Of a DNA stretch of 21,768 nt, positions 6,061 to 14,558 are shown in pieces (within the stretch, counting starts at the first letter, position 1; each line of letters opens with the position of its first letter). Below the pieces are notes generated by a model that did no database searches, had not been told where the DNA came from, and worked only from the letters and a program-made list of their open reading frames with translations. The DNA comes from an uncultured Sulfurimonas sp. (GTDB lineage Bacteria > Campylobacterota > Campylobacteria > Campylobacterales > Sulfurimonadaceae), in NCBI GenBank assembly GCA_937914675.1, contig CALDOC010000593.1:1-21768 (forward strand). Reading direction: 5' to 3'. The position numbers and the translations under genes are program-made.

Positions 6061-8175
6061 ATGAAAATTACATACTCGTTAGCTACTCTGTTAGTTATAT
6101 CTTCACTCAACGCGCAAGAGGTCGTTTTAGACGCTCTAAGCGTTACGGCAACAAAAATATCAACCGCTACAAAAGACGTTTCCCAGTCGATCGCCGTGGT
6201 GGGTGAACAAGAGGTTGAAGACAAAAACATCTTAAACATTCAAGAAGCCATTCAAAACATACCCGGCGTTAACGCTGAATCATCAACAAACTCTCCAAAT
6301 CCTAGACTTATCATAAGAGGGGCTGGACTTAAGGCGAGATATGGCGTTCGTGAGATTATGGTCATGAAAGATGGAGTCCCATTAACCGATCCGGACTCTT
6401 TTACAAGATTTGATTTTATAGACATGCAAGACGTGTCAAGTCTTGAAGTTCAAAAAGGACCCGGCTCCATCAACGCAGTCAACGCGACGGGTGGCGTTAT
6501 CCAGCTTATTACAAAATCCGTATTCGTGGAAGACAAAAATAGAGTTAAGCTTGGGGTTGGCGACGATGGTCAAAAAAACGTCAACTTAAAAGTTAGAAGC
6601 GCCTTTGGCAAAAATGACTTCGTATCCGCTACTTTGAGTCACAGAGAGATTGACAATGGCTGGAGAGACAATAACGACTTTGACTCAACGCAACTAAGTC
6701 TTAAATACGGGCGCATCTTTGAAGACGATTCCACTCTTGAAACGGAATTTTCATATACCGAGTCCAACATGAACATTCCCGCTTCAATGACCGCGGCGGA
6801 ATTTGAAGAGTTTAAGAAAACCGGAGAGCAACGCAATACAAGTTATCAGTGGCAAAATAGCGCTCGAGATTCTAAAATCTTCGCCCTAAACGCAAAGTAT
6901 GAAAAAGAGATAGGCGACTTAACGCTTAAGCCAAGAGTCTACTTTAACACTTGGGACCATTTTCATCCTGTGAGTGGACTCATAAACGACGCGACTGACA
7001 ATAGCGTTTATGGAACGGATTTGGAGTTAGACTATAAGCATAAACTTTTTGGCAAAGACGCTTCTCTCGTAATCGGATTAACCGCTAAAACCGACGTTAC
7101 GAAAGACGCTAAAAAGTATGAATACGCAGATATAAATTATATCAGCTCAACCGCGTACAACGCCATTACGCACTCCATGCAAACAACAACGGCTATTGGC
7201 AATACGACGTCTAACAACAAGGGCGCGTTGGCGAGTAACGAAGATAGTACAACGCTACTATATGGCGCGTATTTTATGGAAACCTTTACGTTTAGTAAGG
7301 ATTTAAAGTTTGACGTTAGCGCGAGAGTGGATAAGCTTACCTTTGATATGAGTGGAAATGAGATGAGCGTTTATGACTATACCTCTCAAAACTACGTAGC
7401 GGGAAGAGGTCTGTACTCACTCAATAAATCATACGCTTTAATCTCTTCAAAATTTGGTTCACTTTACAAGATTAGCGACGCTACAAACGTTTACGCCTCT
7501 ATCGCAAGAGCGAATCAGGCTCCAACCACAAGCGAACTTGCGGACAATATGAATTTGAACAAATCTTTAAGCGTAAATTATGAAGTTGGTCTTAAAACAA
7601 GAACCGCAAAAATATCTTATGACTTGGCGCTGTATCAAAATGACGTGAATGATGAAATCATTCAAATTCTTGATGGCAATGGAAATTCCATATTTGACAA
7701 CGCCGGTAAAACTCGTAAAAGAGGTATGGAGTTTAATACCGTTTATAAAATCATGAAGCCATTAGACGTAGGTATGTCTTACGCCTACAGTGACTTTAAA
7801 TTTTTGAAATTCAATGAGTCTGTAAGGGGTTCTTTAGCGTCAAGAGACGGCAACTATTTGCCATATATTCCAAAAAATCAGTATTCATTGTTTGCGGCGC
7901 TTAAAATGGATAATGGGATAAAAGCAAGAGTGACCACGAAAACTTGGGGAAATTATTATATGGATAACGCAAACACTCAAAAGTATGATGGCTATAAATT
8001 TGTAACGGATTTAATGGTTGGGTATGAACATGAACAACACAAGATTCAGTTAAACATCAAAAACGTAACAAATAAATACTACGCGATGGAAGCCTCAAAA
8101 GACGTTTATAATAATGAAACCTACAAAGCCGCCGCTCCAATAAGCGGCATGCTCACTTATAGCTACGAATTTTAA
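6061..8175 (+). CDS. TonB-dependent outer-membrane receptor
   Basis: A 704-residue outer-membrane receptor. It has a signal peptide (cleavage near SLNA, residue 18), a TonB-box-like segment (LSVTATK, about residues 27-33), a plug domain with IQEAIQNIPGVN, RLIIRGAG, VMKDGVPLTDPD and VQKGPGSINAVNATGGVIQLITK (about 40-150), and a long beta-barrel ending in YSYEF with the C-terminal Phe needed for barrel assembly. Receptors of this size import siderophores, heme or metal complexes using TonB energy. The ligand cannot be read: no heme-receptor FRAP/NPNL pair and no Met/Cys-rich copper motif stood out. It is followed 11 bases later by a membrane polyferredoxin, which suggests that the imported cargo, most likely a metal chelate, is linked to a redox step. 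A possible operator lies in the upstream gap. Confidence 0.93.
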   Translation: MKITYSLATLLVISSLNAQEVVLDALSVTATKISTATKDVSQSIAVVGEQEVEDKNILNIQEAIQNIPGVNAESSTNSPNPRLIIRGAGLKARYGVREIMVMKDGVPLTDPDSFTRFDFIDMQDVSSLEVQKGPGSINAVNATGGVIQLITKSVFVEDKNRVKLGVGDDGQKNVNLKVRSAFGKNDFVSATLSHREIDNGWRDNNDFDSTQLSLKYGRIFEDDSTLETEFSYTESNMNIPASMTAAEFEEFKKTGEQRNTSYQWQNSARDSKIFALNAKYEKEIGDLTLKPRVYFNTWDHFHPVSGLINDATDNSVYGTDLELDYKHKLFGKDASLVIGLTAKTDVTKDAKKYEYADINYISSTAYNAITHSMQTTTAIGNTTSNNKGALASNEDSTTLLYGAYFMETFTFSKDLKFDVSARVDKLTFDMSGNEMSVYDYTSQNYVAGRGLYSLNKSYALISSKFGSLYKISDATNVYASIARANQAPTTSELADNMNLNKSLSVNYEVGLKTRTAKISYDLALYQNDVNDEIIQILDGNGNSIFDNAGKTRKRGMEFNTVYKIMKPLDVGMSYAYSDFKFLKFNESVRGSLASRDGNYLPYIPKNQYSLFAALKMDNGIKARVTTKTWGNYYMDNANTQKYDGYKFVTDLMVGYEHEQHKIQLNIKNVTNKYYAMEASKDVYNNETYKAAAPISGMLTYSYEF

Positions 8176-8186
8176 AAGGATTATTG

Positions 8187-9617
8187 ATGGTTGAGTATCA
8201 AAAAAGAGATAAAAACGACATTTACAACATTCCGGTTTTAGGTTTTTTATTTAAAAACCAAACCTTTATTCTGGGGCTAAAGTTGGTAGTGTTGGGCGTG
8301 TTTTTGTACGCTATTGTTTTTGGAATTGTATATCCCGCAAAAGAGGAAAACATCTTCACAACCGCTGTTTTTTGGTCTCTTTTTTGGTCACTGTTCGTAG
8401 TGGCGACGCTTTCAACCTTTGGTAGGGTTTTTTGTGGCGTATGCCCGCATGGATTTATGGGAAAATATATCACGAAGTTTGGTCTTAAAAAAAAGATGCC
8501 AAAATTTTTAGCCAATCCATTCATAGGAATAACCTTATTGGTGGTCGGTTTTTGGGGCGTTTATTACATATACCCAGAAGCTTATAAAACTCCTTTCGCT
8601 TCATCGATATTTTTTATCGTTCTTACTCTTATCTCCATGGCGTTTTTCTACATATATAAAGACATGAGCTACTGTAAATCAATCTGTCCAATCGGGACCA
8701 TGATGAGAGTGTTTGGCAAAGTCTCTTTTACAACGCTTGGCACCTACGAAGAGTCTTGCAAAAGTTGCACGACGTTTGAGTGCGCGAGCGCATGTTCGTA
8801 CAATCTAAAACCTTTTACGTTTGACAAGCGTTCTAGCATGACCGACTGTACTTTGTGCATGGATTGTAGCGACGCCTGTGAAGCGGTGAGCTTTAAACTG
8901 GTTCCTCCATCGCAACCTTTAACAAAAAAGTTTCAGACGCAAAAAGCGGAGGTGTGGGCGATTCTTCTTATAACCGCCGCCATTACCATCACGATGTCTT
9001 TTCATCACGCTCTTGGTCGCGTCGCCATTGCGGATAGTTACGTATGGTCAAAAATGGGTCTGTTTTTAGAACGCAACGTTGGCCTCGCGGGCTTGGACTA
9101 CGTAGGAATAAGCGCGTTGCTATTGGCAATCTTTGTGACTATCTCTTTAGCCCATTTTGGCATGTACGTAGCCTCAAAAGTTTTAAAAGAGGATTTTAAA
9201 AAAGTGTTTTACGCTTTAGGATACGCGTTTGTTCCCATCTTTATCATAGGCGGACTCTCTCACACGTATGAATTTTTCTTTTTAGAACACTACAGCAACA
9301 TTGCAAATGGATTTATGCAAGGATTTGGGATGGTTGGAGAGAGAGTGGAGCCATTGGCGACTAGAAAAGACGCATGGCTTCTGATTTTTTCCTTGCTAAA
9401 ATACATAGCCATTATTTGGGCTTTCGTTCTCATGGCAAAGAGAATAAATCTCTTTAGCGCTTCAAAATTATCCAAAACGGTCGCTTTTTTCTTCGCTTCA
9501 AGTTTAATTATTTTTTACTTATGGTTAAACCTCTATACCGCTTACGCGTTTAAAACATATGGCGCAAAATCACACAGGCATCATGGAAGCGCCAAGGTCA
9601 TGAATCCTTTAAAATAG
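8187..9617 (+). CDS. Membrane polyferredoxin (NapH/NosR/CcoG-like)
   Basis: A 476-residue inner-membrane protein with about nine hydrophobic segments and several cysteine clusters. CGVCP (C83, C86) and CKSICP (C163, C167) are the pair typical of NapH/NosR-type proteins. Two ferredoxin-like clusters follow in a soluble loop, C191-x2-C194-x4-C199-x3-C203 and C221-x2-C224-x2-C227-x3-C231. The C-terminus ends in a His-rich tail (SHRHH). Such proteins move electrons across the membrane, for example to reduce a metal or an enzyme partner. Here it is probably co-transcribed with the TonB receptor, so a role in reducing an imported metal complex is plausible but inferred. I use the ATG at 8187; a TTG one codon upstream is only three bases from the AAAGGA site (8175-8180). 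It is not a nos or nap gene by context, as no partner of those pathways is present. Confidence 0.85.
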   Translation: MVEYQKRDKNDIYNIPVLGFLFKNQTFILGLKLVVLGVFLYAIVFGIVYPAKEENIFTTAVFWSLFWSLFVVATLSTFGRVFCGVCPHGFMGKYITKFGLKKKMPKFLANPFIGITLLVVGFWGVYYIYPEAYKTPFASSIFFIVLTLISMAFFYIYKDMSYCKSICPIGTMMRVFGKVSFTTLGTYEESCKSCTTFECASACSYNLKPFTFDKRSSMTDCTLCMDCSDACEAVSFKLVPPSQPLTKKFQTQKAEVWAILLITAAITITMSFHHALGRVAIADSYVWSKMGLFLERNVGLAGLDYVGISALLLAIFVTISLAHFGMYVASKVLKEDFKKVFYALGYAFVPIFIIGGLSHTYEFFFLEHYSNIANGFMQGFGMVGERVEPLATRKDAWLLIFSLLKYIAIIWAFVLMAKRINLFSASKLSKTVAFFFASSLIIFYLWLNLYTAYAFKTYGAKSHRHHGSAKVMNPLK

Positions 9618-9634
9618 TTTTTGCTAACTTTAGG

Positions 9635-9640
9635 TATAAT
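9635..9640 (+). promoter_or_regulatory. -10 box of alaS
   Basis: A perfect TATAAT followed by CGCGCA, between the stop of the polyferredoxin gene (9617) and alaS. The predicted RNA start is near 9647. The ATG at 9661 would then follow AAAAGAG directly, whereas the ATG at 9670 has normal spacing. Confidence 0.6.
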
Positions 9641-9669
9641 CGCGCAATTTTATAAAAGAGATGCAGACA

Positions 9670-12219
9670 ATGGATATAAGAGAAGAGTATTTAAGATTTT
9701 TTGAATCAAAACAACACAATAGAGTGGCTTCCGCGCCATTGGTACCTGATGACGCTTCGTTGCTTTTTAACAATGCGGGGATGGTTCCGTTCAAGTCTAT
9801 CTTTACTGGTGAGATACCCGTACCTTCGAACCCTCGCGCGACTTCATGTCAGACCTGCATTCGCGCGGGTGGCAAGCATAATGACCTTGAAAACGTAGGA
9901 CACACGGCTCGTCACCACACTTTCTTTGAGATGATGGGCAATTTTTCTTTTGGTGATTATTTTAAAGAAGACGCCATCGCCTACGCTTGGGAATTTATCA
10001 CGGAGGTTCTAAAACTTGACGTTGACAAACTCTGGGTAACGGTTCATGAAAGCGACGACGAAGCTGAAGAGCTCTGGCAAAAACACGTAAACAAAGATAG
10101 AATCATGCGTCTAGGCGACGCGGACAACTTCTGGCAAATGGGCGATACCGGACCATGCGGACCATGTTCTGAAATCTTTTACGACCAAGGCGAAGAAAAT
10201 TTTTCGGGTCCGGAAGATAAAATGGGCGGAGAGGGCGACAGATTTTTAGAGATTTGGAATCTTGTGTTTATGCAGTACGAAAGAAGCGCCGATGGAACGA
10301 TGACGCCTTTGCCAAAACCCTCTATCGACACGGGAATGGGACTTGAGCGCGTCGTGGCCATCAAAGAAGGTCATCTTTCAAACTACGGCTCTTCTCTTTT
10401 TATGCCACTGATAAATCAAGTGCAAGAGATGATAGGCAAAGAGTACGTTTATGAAACGGGCGCGTCTTATCGCGTCATCGCCGACCATATTAGAACCGCC
10501 GTTTTCTTGCTTAGTCAAGGAACCAATTTCTCAAACGAGGGTCGCGGTTACGTTCTTCGTCGTATTTTACGTCGCGCGGTTCGTCATGGCTATCTTTTAG
10601 GTTTTAGAACTCCTTTCATGTTTAAGCTCGTGGACGCTTTGGTTTCAATCATGGGTGGCGAATATGACTATCTAGCTCAAAAAGCGGACGCGGTCAAAGA
10701 GCAGATAGAGCTTGAAGAGGCTAGATTTTTCAAAACGATTGAGAGTGGAATCGAACTTTTCAACGAAGAGCTCAAAAACACCAAGGACGTCTTTAGCGGA
10801 GAGGTCGCGTTTAAGCTTTACGACACTTTTGGCTTTCCGATGGATTTGACCGAAGACATGTTAAAAGAGATCAACGTGGGTATCGACTCGGAGACTTTCG
10901 ACTCGCTCATGTTGGAGCAACGCACTCGCGCGAAAGCGGCTTGGAAAGGCAGTGGAGACTCGGAGACGCATGGCGATTTTAAAGAACTTTTAGAAAAGTT
11001 TGGCGAAAACGTTTTCGTGGGCTATGAGTTTACGGAGCATTCCGGTGAAGTCTTGGCTCTTTTGGACGAGAACTTTAAGAGCGTTGATTCATTGAACGCT
11101 GGTGAAAAAGGATGGGTTTATTTAGACGTCACTCCTTTTTACGCTTTAAGCGGTGGACAGACCGGAGACAGTGGTTTGCTTGAGGGTTTCGCAAAAGCGC
11201 TTGACACTAGAAAATTCTTTGGACTCAACCTTTCGCAAGTAGAAGTGACGAAAGAGCTAAAAGTTGGCAGCGTCGTAGACTCTCACGTGGACATGTCCCG
11301 TGGCGAAATCACGAAACATCACTCGGCGACCCACTTGCTTCACGCCACGCTTTACGACGTTTTAGGCGACCACGTCTCTCAAGCCGGTTCACAAGTCGAA
11401 GCGGATAAACTTAGATTTGACTTTTCACATCCCAAAGCCGTTTCGGACGCGGAGTTGGCGGAGATTGAGAGACGAGTGAACCATGAAATCATGAGAGCCA
11501 TTCCCGCGAAAACGCAAGTGCTAAGCATAGAAGACGCCAAGAAGTCTGGAGCGAAAGCTCAGTTTGGCGAGAAGTATGGCGATGAAGTGAGAGTCGTCAG
11601 TTTCGCGGACGCGAGCGTCGAGTTTTGCGGCGGGGTTCACGTGAACAACACGGCAAACATCGGTTCTTTTATCATCACGAAAGAGAGCGGCGTTTCGGCG
11701 GGCGTTAGACGCATAGAGGCGGTTTGCGGAAACGCGGCTTACCAGCACTTTAACGCGCAAAGAGCGCTTCTAAAGCAAATCGAAGTTGAGGTGAGAAATC
11801 TTGACGTTTTGGCCGGAATTTCACGACTCAAAGCAAACGTGGCGGAACTCAAATCCGAGCTAAAAGACGCGCAAGAGTCGTCAAAAGTAGAGATTAAAGT
11901 GAGTGAAATCAACGGGGTCACCGTTGTCGTGGAAGAGTATCCATCGGGTGACATCAAAGAAAAAATCGATGAGCTTAAAAACCAAAACGACAAACTTTGC
12001 GCAATGCTTTTTCAAGTAAAAGGCGACAAAGTCCTCATAGCCGCAGGAGTGAAAAACGCGAGCGCGAAAGCGGGAGATTGGATTAAAAAAATCGCTCCAA
12101 TCTTAGGCGGCGGTGGCGGCGGTCGTCCAGACTTCGCTCAAGCCGGTGGAAAAGACGCTTCAAAATTGCCTCAGGCCAAAGAAGAAGCCCTTAAGTTCAT
12201 TACGGAGACGCTTAGCTAA
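9670..12219 (+). CDS. alaS: Alanine--tRNA ligase
   Basis: Class II alanyl-tRNA synthetase of 849 residues, which attaches Ala to tRNA-Ala and edits mischarged Ser or Gly. Visible are the N-terminal aminoacylation part (SCQTCIRAGGKHNDLENVG, FFEMMGNFSFGDYF), the editing-site zinc motif H551-x3-H555 paired with C653-GGV-H657, and a C-Ala domain with a run of glycines (GGGGGGRPDFAQAGG). The start at 9670 (MDIREEY) is chosen because family members begin this way and the AAAAGAG site at 9654-9660 then sits nine bases upstream; an in-frame ATG at 9661 has no space for one. The length is normal and the gene is intact. Its stop overlaps the start of the next gene (TAATG), so it heads a short operon with a membrane protein and maf. 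Confidence 0.98.
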   Translation: MDIREEYLRFFESKQHNRVASAPLVPDDASLLFNNAGMVPFKSIFTGEIPVPSNPRATSCQTCIRAGGKHNDLENVGHTARHHTFFEMMGNFSFGDYFKEDAIAYAWEFITEVLKLDVDKLWVTVHESDDEAEELWQKHVNKDRIMRLGDADNFWQMGDTGPCGPCSEIFYDQGEENFSGPEDKMGGEGDRFLEIWNLVFMQYERSADGTMTPLPKPSIDTGMGLERVVAIKEGHLSNYGSSLFMPLINQVQEMIGKEYVYETGASYRVIADHIRTAVFLLSQGTNFSNEGRGYVLRRILRRAVRHGYLLGFRTPFMFKLVDALVSIMGGEYDYLAQKADAVKEQIELEEARFFKTIESGIELFNEELKNTKDVFSGEVAFKLYDTFGFPMDLTEDMLKEINVGIDSETFDSLMLEQRTRAKAAWKGSGDSETHGDFKELLEKFGENVFVGYEFTEHSGEVLALLDENFKSVDSLNAGEKGWVYLDVTPFYALSGGQTGDSGLLEGFAKALDTRKFFGLNLSQVEVTKELKVGSVVDSHVDMSRGEITKHHSATHLLHATLYDVLGDHVSQAGSQVEADKLRFDFSHPKAVSDAELAEIERRVNHEIMRAIPAKTQVLSIEDAKKSGAKAQFGEKYGDEVRVVSFADASVEFCGGVHVNNTANIGSFIITKESGVSAGVRRIEAVCGNAAYQHFNAQRALLKQIEVEVRNLDVLAGISRLKANVAELKSELKDAQESSKVEIKVSEINGVTVVVEEYPSGDIKEKIDELKNQNDKLCAMLFQVKGDKVLIAAGVKNASAKAGDWIKKIAPILGGGGGGRPDFAQAGGKDASKLPQAKEEALKFITETLS

Positions 12220-12755
12220 TGAAAGAGTTTATTTACGAAGCGTTCGCGGATTATCGCGCGCAAATTATTTTTTTACATGTTATAAGCGCGGTTGTTTGGG
12301 TTGGCGGCATGATCGCCATGAAATTTGCGGCTCATCCCTCGTTTATGCAGATAGAGTCTCCTCTTCATAGACTTGATAGAATTTCGCATGCGTTAAAAAG
12401 ACTTTTTTACATCGTAACGCCTTTTGTAATCATCTTAATCATTACCGCCGTTTTCATGGCTGTTGGACTTGGTTTTCGCGAGGCGGCGGTTGACGCCAAT
12501 CACAACGTCATAGACGCTCACGCCATGACTCTTTACCAACTCGTTCATGTTAAAGAGGCGATTTGGATGATAATGGGAGCGAACCTAGCGCTTATGATGT
12601 TTTTAAGAGCCAAAGCCGATAAGCTTTTGGCAAAAGGCGACTCCATTGGCGCAAAATCCTTTCTCGGGCTCATTGGCAAGTACATGGTTCCGTTAAACGT
12701 CATTCTGGGAATCATAGCGATTTACTTAGGCGTAACGCTCCGAAACTCTTACTAA
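12219..12755 (+). CDS. Four-helix membrane protein, CopD/HemJ-like
   Basis: A 178-residue inner-membrane protein with four hydrophobic helices: about 15-38, 64-86, 108-130 and 152-174. The first contains FLHVISAVVWVGGM and the third starts after LYQLVHVKEAIW. A conserved His plus a Trp-x-Gly-Gly turn in the first helix resembles the CopD/HemJ group of heme-binding or copper-related membrane proteins, so heme ligation by these histidines is possible. The similarity is weak and the function is unknown. It overlaps the alaS stop by one base and is followed six bases later by maf, so it is co-transcribed with them. Confidence 0.8.
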   Translation: MKEFIYEAFADYRAQIIFLHVISAVVWVGGMIAMKFAAHPSFMQIESPLHRLDRISHALKRLFYIVTPFVIILIITAVFMAVGLGFREAAVDANHNVIDAHAMTLYQLVHVKEAIWMIMGANLALMMFLRAKADKLLAKGDSIGAKSFLGLIGKYMVPLNVILGIIAIYLGVTLRNSY

Positions 12756-12761
12756 AACTCC

Positions 12762-13307
12762 ATGATTCGATTAGCCTCCTCCTCGCAAACTCGAGCTACG
12801 CTACTGAGAAACGCGGGCATAGCTTACAAACAAGAGAGCGTTGACTTTGATGAAGATAGAGTAAAGGCGTCAAGTCCAAAAAACTTCGTCTATCAGGCGA
12901 CCATGGGAAAATACGAAGCGAATTTAAAAGCCTTTGGCTTTGAAGACATGCCCCTTTTGGTGGCGGACACGGTTGTTACTTCTCAAGGACGTATTTTGCG
13001 CAAAGCGAGATGCGTCGATGACGCTAGAAATATTTTAATGACGCAGAGCGGCAACGTAACCTCCATAGTGACTTGCATGATATATCACTCAAAAGAAAAA
13101 AAAATTATAGATATTAGCCAGACTGATTATCTCTTTGAAAAGTTTGATTTGGACTCTTTGGAGAGGTATCTGGAGAGCGGCGAGTGGCGAGGAAAAGCTG
13201 GCGCGTGCATGGTTGAAGGTTTTTGTAAATCTTATATAAAAGAAGTTCGAGGATTTGAGAGCACCGCCATGGGACTCAATACGGATTTATTAAAAATTTT
13301 CATATAA
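12762..13307 (+). CDS. maf: Maf family nucleotide pyrophosphatase
   Basis: A 181-residue Maf/HAM1-fold protein. It opens with IRLASSSQTRATLLRNAG, the substrate loop of the family, followed by VADTVV with the catalytic Asp, WRGKAGACMVEGF and GLNTDLL at the end. Maf proteins hydrolyse non-canonical or modified nucleoside triphosphates to monophosphates, and the family was first described as a septum-formation inhibitor. The length is usual. No clear ribosome binding site is seen, and the start is six bases after the previous stop, so translation probably depends on coupling. The position after alaS and before a PBP1A gene agrees with the order I recall from Campylobacter. Confidence 0.95.
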   Translation: MIRLASSSQTRATLLRNAGIAYKQESVDFDEDRVKASSPKNFVYQATMGKYEANLKAFGFEDMPLLVADTVVTSQGRILRKARCVDDARNILMTQSGNVTSIVTCMIYHSKEKKIIDISQTDYLFEKFDLDSLERYLESGEWRGKAGACMVEGFCKSYIKEVRGFESTAMGLNTDLLKIFI

Positions 13308-13320
13308 GCAAAATAATTTA

Positions 13321-13329
13321 TGATAAAAT
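13321..13329 (+). promoter_or_regulatory. Extended -10 promoter of the bioF operon
   Basis: TG-A-TAAAAT is an extended -10 element with one mismatch to TATAAT. It predicts an RNA start near 13336, just before the AAGG at 13341-13344 that serves the TTG at 13352. Confidence 0.5.
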
Positions 13330-13351
13330 GAGTGACGATGAAGGCGTTGAT

Positions 13352-13464
13352 TTGAAAAACAAGAGCTTATTTCCACTCTTGAGTCGGAATTCTTTTTATT
13401 TAATTGGATAAGCGCGCTTTATTTTGCAAAAGAAAATGGTGGAAATATGGTTGTAGTGGGCTGA
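13352..13464 (+). pseudogene. Frameshifted microprotein gene upstream of bioF
   Basis: A reading frame ending at the TGA 13462-13464, which overlaps the bioF ATG (TGATG), encodes a protein-like tail containing ESEFFLFNWISALYFAKENG and ending VVVG. It has no usable start in its own frame, because a stop at 13348 and the codon TTT follow. A TTG at 13352, eight bases after AAGG, is in another frame by one base. Adding one A to the AAAAA run at 13356-13360... would join the two parts into a 37-residue protein starting MKKQELISTL. So this is either a real one-base deletion, a sequencing error in a homopolymer, or a -1 frameshift at GAAAAAC. I do not recognise the product. The overlap with bioF suggests translational coupling. 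Confidence 0.45.
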
Positions 13465-14558
13465 TGTATTACGAAAAAGAACTTACGGCGCTAAAGAGAA
13501 CCGGTAGATATAGAACTAGAGAAGTTGTGGAGTATTCACTTTTGGATTTTGCGTCAAACGATTATCTCGGACTCGCTCATAACAAAGAGTTGCATAAAAA
13601 AACTTGCAAAGAGTTGGATGGATTGGAGGTTCATGGTTCCAAAGCGTCACTGCTCGTCAACGGCTATCATCAAATTCACAAAGATTTTGAAGAGGCTCTC
13701 AAAGTTGCGAACGGCTTTGAGGATTGCGTCGTTTTGGGGAGCGGGTTTAACGCCAACATCGCTTTGATAGAGTCGCTTGTGCGAAAGGGAGATACCCTTT
13801 TTATGGATGAGTTGTACCATGCTTCAGGAGTTTTGGCGACAAAGATGAATGGTTTGAACGTAGCGTTTTTTAAGCATAACGACATGGAAGAGCTTCGTTC
13901 ACTGCTTAAAAACTCAACTTCCAAACGCAAGATCGTCGCGGTTGAAGGCGTTTACTCTATGGACGGAGACTTGTGCGATAAAGAAGTGTTTAAAATAGTG
14001 GATGACGCGAACGCGATACTTATAGTCGACGAGGCTCACAGCAGCGGAGTTCTTGGCGAAAATTTAATGGGCCTCTTTGATTATTATGGCGTAGAGATAC
14101 AACCTAATCATATAAAAATGGGAACGCTGGGAAAAGCTTATGGAAGTTTTGGCGCTTTTATATTGGCGAGCGGGCATATTGTGGAGTATCTTATAAATCG
14201 CGCCAAACCCATCATCTACGCCACTTCGCTTTCACTTTACGATACTCTTTTGGCGCACAATACCTTGAAATACGTTTTAGAAAACAAAGAGACGTTAAAA
14301 GAAAAGATTCGACGCAGACAAAACATAGTTTATGAAGAGTTAGGCGTGAAAGTGGATGGTTTAATCGTTCCAATTTTGATAGATGACAACAAAAAAGTCA
14401 TAGAGATAAAAGATTTCTTAAAAGAGCGGGGCTTTGGCGTTGGCGGCATTAGACAGCCAACGGTGCCTCGCGCCATTATCAGACTTATCGCAAGAGTTGG
14501 AGAAAGTGAAGAGTCATTAAGGGCGTTGTGTAAAATTTTGGCTAAAATAAAAAAATGA
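13464..14558 (+). CDS. bioF: 8-amino-7-oxononanoate synthase-like PLP enzyme
   Basis: A 364-residue fold-type I PLP enzyme of the alpha-oxoamine synthase family, most like BioF, which condenses pimeloyl-ACP or -CoA with alanine in biotin synthesis. Features are LDFASNDYLGL near the N-terminus, HGSKASLLVNGYHQIH, GSGFNANIALI, the cofactor-contacting DEAHSSGVLG (D189, H192) and the Schiff-base lysine in TLGKAYGS (K224). The start at 13464 (MYYEKEL) is preferred over an ATG-like extension to 13404, because the extension encodes a Cys/Trp/Lys-rich stretch unlike the family and overlaps the upstream microprotein frame. The gene overlaps the microprotein stop and the next gene's start (ATGA). No other biotin gene is in the window, so the exact substrate rests on similarity. 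Confidence 0.9.
   Translation: MYYEKELTALKRTGRYRTREVVEYSLLDFASNDYLGLAHNKELHKKTCKELDGLEVHGSKASLLVNGYHQIHKDFEEALKVANGFEDCVVLGSGFNANIALIESLVRKGDTLFMDELYHASGVLATKMNGLNVAFFKHNDMEELRSLLKNSTSKRKIVAVEGVYSMDGDLCDKEVFKIVDDANAILIVDEAHSSGVLGENLMGLFDYYGVEIQPNHIKMGTLGKAYGSFGAFILASGHIVEYLINRAKPIIYATSLSLYDTLLAHNTLKYVLENKETLKEKIRRRQNIVYEELGVKVDGLIVPILIDDNKKVIEIKDFLKERGFGVGGIRQPTVPRAIIRLIARVGESEESLRALCKILAKIKK

Noticed and set aside
11739..11993. Minus-strand frames inside alaS and other genes
   Set aside because: They are reverse-strand shadows of well-supported genes and have no family motifs.
13328..13411. 27-codon ATG frame upstream of bioF
   Set aside because: Its ATG lies in the -10 box at 13324-13329 and its tail is not protein-like; it shares only the TTG at 13352 with the better microprotein model.
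13404..13463. 20-residue N-terminal extension of BioF
   Set aside because: The frame opens with a run unlike the family and overlaps the microprotein frame, whose stop overlaps the ATG at 13464.
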